Source: Isoperla grammatica (taxonomy: Eukaryota; Arthropoda; Insecta; Plecoptera; Perlodidae). From it: a stretch of DNA of 64,000 nucleotides. The notes below the pieces were generated by a model, which saw nothing but the letters and a program-made list of their open reading frames with translations, made no database searches and was not told the origin of the DNA. The position numbers and the translations under genes were made by a program. Below are positions 59,482-64,000 of the stretch, one piece after another; the stretch's first letter is position 1; each line of letters begins with the position of its first letter. The stretch covers positions 32,697,409 to 32,761,408 of the forward strand of contig OX246746.1 of the NCBI GenBank assembly GCA_945910005.1, written 5' to 3'.

Positions 59482-60290
59482 GATATTCTGGAAGTTGCCC
59501 TCTTTAGCCTTGACCATCAGTTTTTCGTAATTGCCTAGATAGGACGTTTACGCCTATGAACCTTGTAGGTACTATGGGTGATAGAACAATTCACGAGACA
59601 ACTTCGTATTCACAAAATTAAAAACATAACCTAGGTATTGTGGAAGTTGCCCTCGTTAGCCAGGCCATCAGTTTTACAAGGACTCAAGGCCTACTGTAAC
59701 TATCGGTGATGGAACAACAAGAGAACATTCACGCCAATAACATAACCTACATGTCCTGAAGTGACCCTCCTTAGCCTAGGGCATAAGTTTTTCGTAGGCC
59801 TACATAGAACGTTTATTCCTAGGTGAACTTGGGGCGATAGAACAACAAGAAACAAGCTTGTAGACCCAATAACATAACCTGCATGTCCTGAAGTGACCCT
59901 CCTTAGCCTAGGGCATAAGTTTTTCGTAGGCCTACATAGAACGTTTATTCCTAGGTGAACTTGGGGCGATAGAACAACAAGAAACAAGCTTGTAGACCCA
60001 ATAACATAACCTACATGTCCTGAAGTGACCCTCCTTAGCCTAGGGCATAAGTTTTTCGTAGGCCTACATAGAACGTTTATTCCTAGGTGAACTTGGGGCG
60101 ATAGAACAACAAGAAACAAGCTTGTAGACCCAAAACCATAACCTACATGTCCTGAAGTGACCCTCCTTAGCCTAGGGTAGGGCCAGTTTTTCGTAGGCTT
60201 ACATAGAACGTTTATTTCTAGGCGAATTTGGGGCGATGTAACAAGAAATAAGGTTGAACCACAGGTTGAAGTTGAACGCCAAATAACATA
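59482..60290. repeat. 132-bp tandem repeat, ~6 units
   Basis: Units anchored by CATGTCCTGAAGTGACCCTC at 59751, 59883, 60015 and 60147, with two more diverged units upstream (from ~59482). 132 bp is 44 codons, so a repetitive minus-strand frame (59700-60119) stays open. I regard it as a by-product because outer units break it. Confidence 0.9.
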
Positions 60291-60706
60291 ACCTAGATTA
60301 TGTAGTTGTCATCGATTTTGTAACGTTTATCGCCACAACATAACCTAGATGTTCTCAACTTTGTTTATTTATCTCAGAAAATTTATGTATGGTACAAATA
60401 TCATTATTTATTCCTATTTAATTATAAAATTATCTTTATTTCGTTCATTTCGTCTCTCAAAGGTATCCCCCCTCCATTTCTATTATTTATAATACCTTAT
60501 ATGGGATAGGTGTTACTGTAACCCATCCCATATATGGTAATACGCTGTTCTATTGCTGTTATATTATTGTACTCCGCTTACACCAGAAAGATTGGTTACA
60601 TCCGTTACATCCGCCTGAGATGGGTGACATGAACTTCTTTTACCGACATACCGACCTAAACGATACCTGCTTTTATCGACCCCAAGTGTCATCCATCCCG
60701 GCCTAA

Positions 60707-61110
60707 GTCGAGACTACGCTCGCGCGTGCCCTGCTGGCCTCTAGCGGGCTCCACATACACTACATGTGCCAACCTCAGATATCAACATTATCATCTCACC
60801 TTTCCATCAAGGTATCAATTACCGGACCGAATATAATGAAAGGTACAATACAATGTAATTACAATACTTAAAAAGGTACCATTAGATCAATGTCTCAATA
60901 ACCTAGACTAATTACTATTTTGTTACATAAACATAACATAGGTATAAATGAACATGATTTACACATAGTCGTCAAGCTTTTTAGGTCTTTTAACTACCCT
61001 ACCACTTCGGGTTTGTTTTCGCGCAATCAACTGTTTACTTGCGCCCCCCCCCCCCCCCCCCATCCCAGAATCCTAGTGACGCTCCTGCACGAAGCTTGTC
61101 AACAATAACA
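60707..61110. other. No supported gene; C-run and possible hAT end
   Basis: A 17-base C run near 61045 followed by ATCCTAGTGACGCTCCTG, which resembles an inverted hAT terminus; no partner end found. Confidence 0.35.
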
Positions 61111-61118
61111 CTCTACAC

Positions 61119-61710
61119 TAGGGGTGGGATAAATCGTTTAATGGGCTAAACGGTTAAACTGTTAAATTAATCGCGTTTTAACGTTTAAACGCCAAAATTG
61201 TAAATAAGCACACAAAAAAAGTTTTATTTGGGAAATGTCTCTCGCGGTCGCGGCATAAAAAATAGGGTAAAATAATGTTTTATTGCTGCTTGAACGAGCT
61301 AACGACTTACGTACCTCGCGAAGTAATGACGGCGACGGCCGAACGAGCGAGTGGCAGGAACTAAAATCTTATGTTCCCGGGCGAGGTCGGGAACTTGTCG
61401 GGACGGACACACGAAGGCTTCGGGTAGGTGGCTAGATCGTGGCTTCCGCTTTCAAACGCGCCGGCTAGGCGCTAATACGAAAAACGAGTACGGTGGGCGG
61501 GAGAAGAGGAAGGGTGGAGGGGATGCAGCGGCTACCCAAAATAATTTTTTCGAGTTTTCGTGCTGATACAACAAACTTAGATGAAATGGGATACCACGGG
61601 CAGGAAATTAACAATACGACCATTTGGCGTTTAATTTCTTAACAATATCCTTAAACGTGTAATGAACCACGGACGTTTAAACGTTTAAACGTTTAATTAT
61701 CCCCGCCCTA
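61119..61710. mobile_element. hAT-type MITE, 592 bp
   Basis: Ends TAGGGGTGGGATAA and the inverted TAGGGCGGGGATAA, with an exact 8-bp duplication CTCTACAC (61111-61118 and 61711-61718). GTTTAAACG-type repeats lie just inside both ends. No transposase. Inserted at or next to the 3' end of the gypsy coding remnant. Confidence 0.93.
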
Positions 61711-61941
61711 CTCTACACCTTTCTGAGGAATCTCTTTTGTGCCCTGTTCCTCCCCCATATCTCCAACCACTCCATCATCCATCACTAGGGGTACTAGATG
61801 GAAATCAGTTGAGGATTTTTGAAGGACCACCCGGTTCCTGCGAAGCTCTCTATTTTGCTCCGTCTGAGCTACGTACGATCTAGGTGCTCCATGCTGAGTG
61901 GTTACAACCGCAGGTTCCCAGACACCTTCTCGCCTTAGCAC
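61708..61941 (-). pseudogene. Ty3/gypsy Pol C-terminal remnant
   Basis: A minus-strand frame with REGVWEPAVVTTQHGAPRSY and RELRRNRV, the C-terminal end typical of invertebrate Ty3/gypsy integrases. The end of this frame runs into the MITE junction. Confidence 0.75.
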
Positions 61942-62127
61942 TACCTTTTCTCCTGGTTAATTCGGGTAAGCAATGTGCCCCTTTGTTGTAAAATTGCTGT
62001 TGCTTTACCTGGGCCTGGTGAAGTTTTTCTCGGACATTGATTGGAATCTCAGGTTGCAGTTTACCCTAAATCATAGGTAAACATGATTTAAGGTTACGAC
62101 AAAATAATAGTTGTGCTGTTGACAACC

Positions 62128-62535
62128 CTAACCCTGTTTCAGATTTCTATATTCTAACAGAGAACGATACACATTTTGATTTTCATAGTTAGCTTTTTTC
62201 ATCATAACCTTTACCAATTTCACCGCATTTTCCGCCATGCCATTAGACTTGGGGTACCTGGGACTTGATGTCTTCAACCCAAAATTCCAACTTTTAGCAA
62301 ATTCTTTGAATTTAAAACTAGCAAATGGCATGTTATCGGACATTAACGTGTCCGGAATACCAAACCGTGAAAAGATAGATTGCAGTTTGAGAATTACCTC
62401 CTCTGCTGTCTTGAACTACAGTTCAATGACCTCAATCCACTTTGAATAATAATTCTTCACAACAAGGTATGATTTTCCGTTACAATCGCAGATGTCTGCC
62501 GCCAAGGTTTGCCATGCCCGATCAGGTACCTATCG
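62128..62535 (-). pseudogene. Ty3/gypsy integrase core, broken
   Basis: Reading down the minus strand: an AADIC motif (first catalytic D) near 62495, KNYYSKWIEV, an in-frame stop near 62415, then MSDNMPF (second D) and SNGMAENAVKLVK (catalytic E). The frame differs from the zinc domain upstream. The DDE pattern is recognisable but the gene is dead. Confidence 0.8.
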
Positions 62536-62542
62536 GATGTGA

Positions 62543-62691
62543 CTATAACGGTTCTTTGTTGTTACATTTACCAAACCGTTCACATGAGACACATTTTCTT
62601 ACATACTCAGATATATCCTGACTCATCCCAGGCCAGACAACCACAGTTCTCCCTCTCTCTCTGGTCTTGCCTATCCCAAAATGACCCTCAT
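62543..62691 (-). pseudogene. Ty3/gypsy integrase zinc-binding domain
   Basis: Minus-strand H.GH...C..C pattern: LHEGHFGIGKTRERG, then VRKCVSCERFGKC. Continues the 63064-63999 frame across the 370-bp insertion once one copy of the 13-bp duplication is discounted; it stops shortly after. Confidence 0.82.
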
Positions 62692-62704
62692 GCAGAATAC
62701 CTAG

Positions 62705-63074
62705 ACACCCGTCTGGGCCCGGGGAAGAATAGGCCCAGAGTGACTCTGCTAGTCGTAAGAGGCGACGAAAGGAGATCCGTCTCGGCCCGGGGTAGAATAG
62801 ACCCAGAGTGACTCTGCTAGTCGTAAGAGGCGACAAAAAGAGACCCTGTCCCTATCCCCCCCCACTGTCCTACTGAATATTTCTCCTCCCACTTGGCCCT
62901 GCCCTCCCTTGCTAGACTCCCATAAGACGACCCACGCGACGTACATGGATCTGATTCGGATGTGGCTTTGTTCTTCATCATCATCTTTCCCACCTTCATT
63001 ATCACCCGCTCATCGTCTCGATTAGCCATAGTTGCACAAATATGAGACGTTAAGCCCCATTAATCAATCATCTC
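62705..63074 (+). mobile_element. Non-autonomous retroposon in gypsy, 370 bp
   Basis: Flanked by an exact 13-bp target duplication GCAGAATACCTAG (62692-62704 and 63075-63087). It starts with two 68-bp tandem units (GTCTGGGCCCGGGGAAGAAT..., containing AGTCGTAAGAGGCGAC) and ends TGAGACGTTAAGCCCC then an ATTAATCAATCATC-like tail. The long target duplication and AATC-like tail fit target-primed retroposition by a non-LTR enzyme. It has no ORF of its own. Confidence 0.85.
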
Positions 63075-63999
63075 GCAGAATACCTAGCATGTAAGAACGC
63101 AGCGATGGAGAAACTAATACTCTGGACCCAATAAAGATTAACCCGTCATCGACAGAGATATCATCTTTAAGACTGAAATAGTATTTACAAGCACTAAGTA
63201 CCTTGGTCAGATGATCCGGCCAACCTGTGTGAACCAATTTCAACAATTGTTGGGCCACCTCCCATCTCGCAGTCTCTCGTTGAAACTCAACTCTGCGCTT
63301 TGGCGAGAATGGCATGTGTTTCGACACACTGTGTACTAACACTTCCAACTCGGGATCAGTGTCCACGACTGGTTCCTGTAAAAACGCCCTGGACAATGTA
63401 TCTGCTAAAACCATTTTGGTTCCTGGCAAATACGTGATGTCAATGTTGTATTTGATTATCTTCAGCTGCATTCTCTGCAATCTTGGAGAAACTTTGTTGA
63501 CGTTTTCAGAAGCAATCGACACCAATGGCTTATGGTCAGTCTGTACTAATACTTTCCTGCCATAAACATAAAAATGAAACTTAGTGAGTCCGTACACAAT
63601 AGCATTCAGCTCCTTTTCAATCTGCGCATACGCTTGTTCTATATCTGTAAGGCTACGAGAGGCAAATGCTATTGGATGCCCCTCTTGAACTAAACAAGGG
63701 TCCATTCCATCCTTTGAAGAATCTACCTGCAGAATTAATTGTTTACTAGGAAAGGAAAAATAAGACAGAACCGGTGCCTGCACTAACAGAGTTTTCAACT
63801 GCTCGAAGGCCTTAGCCTGCTCATACTCCCAACCCCACTCAACATCTAACCTCAGAAGCTGCCGAAGTGGACTCGAAACTGCAGACAAGTGCGGCATATA
63901 TTGTTGAACAAAGTTCAGCATGCCTAGAAAGCGACGAACGTCTGCGACACAAGTTGGAGTTGGCATATCGACAATGGCCCTGACTCTCTCTGGATCATG
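63064..63999 (-). pseudogene. Ty3/gypsy Pol: RT thumb and RNase H, continues off right edge
   Basis: The frame is open to the right edge (the ATG at 63966 is internal). Order on the minus strand: RT connection with DVRRFLGMLNFVQQYMPH, RNase H with LQVDSSKDGMDP (D), EKELNAIVYGL (E) and QTDHKPL (D), then the linker GTKMVLADTLSRAF. It ends at the retroposon insertion, where the last few codons are foreign. The catalytic RT palm lies beyond the window. The RNase H type and LADTLSRA motif are those of Ty3/gypsy (Metaviridae). Confidence 0.9.
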
Positions 64000-64000
64000 A

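Larger units (their letters stand above)
57547..60703. mobile_element. Harbinger-like non-autonomous element, 3157 bp
   Basis: Perfect 19-bp inverted ends GGCCGGGATGGATGACACT, flanked by TAA on both sides (57544-57546 and 60704-60706), as in PIF/Harbinger. No DDE transposase or Myb-like ORF. The interior holds a duplicated block (58316-58395 / 58510-58590), many AGGCCTA motifs, a 132-bp tandem array and a short hairpin (60489-60541). Unusually long for a MITE; it could be a decayed autonomous copy. Confidence 0.8.

Noticed and set aside
59700..60119. 139-codon minus-strand repeat protein
   Set aside because: 132-bp units keep the frame by arithmetic; flanking diverged units break it.
61040..61090. 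Another hAT element ending in CTAGTGACGCTCCTG
   Set aside because: Only one end seen; no partner terminus or 8-bp duplication.

Overview
The window looks like transposon-dense, intergenic DNA from a eukaryote, most probably an arthropod and plausibly an insect with a large genome. This is inferred from a Jockey-type non-LTR retrotransposon with a three-knuckle Gag, a BEL/Pao element primed by a tRNA-Arg, tRNA-derived SINEs, many hAT- and Harbinger-like non-autonomous elements, and long minisatellites. No species can be fixed from the sequence. I found no convincing intact host gene: every long ORF belongs to a mobile element or is a by-product of a tandem repeat.

Layout. 1-2979 is the 3' part of a LINE (RT split by one frameshift), ending in poly(A) next to a 700-bp (TAC)n tract. 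3944-5771 is copy 1 of an unusual element made of ~140-bp tandem units and closed by a ~297-bp palindrome; a 555-bp TTAA-flanked MITE sits inside it. 5772-17262 is mostly unrecognised sequence carrying a SINE (8170), a 41-codon exon-like segment on the minus strand (7166-7288), a TAA-flanked element (10428-11592) with a hAT MITE nested in it, another hAT MITE (14572), and a third hAT MITE that splits a tRNA-Gly-like SINE (16688). 17377-22254 holds a 68-bp and a 122-bp minisatellite back to back. 22256-24760 is a SINE cluster. 25097-25678 is an 11-copy 52-bp array. 26977-28465 is a 1.5-kb hAT-like element. 29874-33187 is a 67-bp array of about 49 copies, and 34082-35130 a 79-bp array preceded by a 130-bp palindromic MITE.

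36287-37970 contains two LINE 3' ends on the minus strand, each with an expanded microsatellite at its tail. 37977-39696 is copy 2 of the palindrome-bearing element. 39838-40143 is a fold-back hairpin built of 16-bp units. 40757-48204 is a complete BEL/Pao LTR retrotransposon on the minus strand, with near-identical LTRs, a 5-bp target duplication and an uninterrupted 1721-codon Gag-Pol. About 51720-57003 is an intact Jockey-clade element on the minus strand, with both ORFs open and three 86-bp repeats in its 5' UTR. 57547-60703 is a 3.16-kb element with 19-bp terminal inverted repeats and a TAA duplication. 61119-61710 is a hAT MITE at the 3' end of a decayed Ty3/gypsy element (61708 to the right edge), which is itself interrupted by a 370-bp retroposon with a 13-bp target duplication.

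The clearest theme is layered insertion. At least five nestings can be read directly because target duplications or an uninterrupted sister copy are preserved. A second theme is that the three longest microsatellites all start at LINE 3' tails. I see no CRISPR array, rRNA gene, intact tRNA gene or bacterial-type operon.
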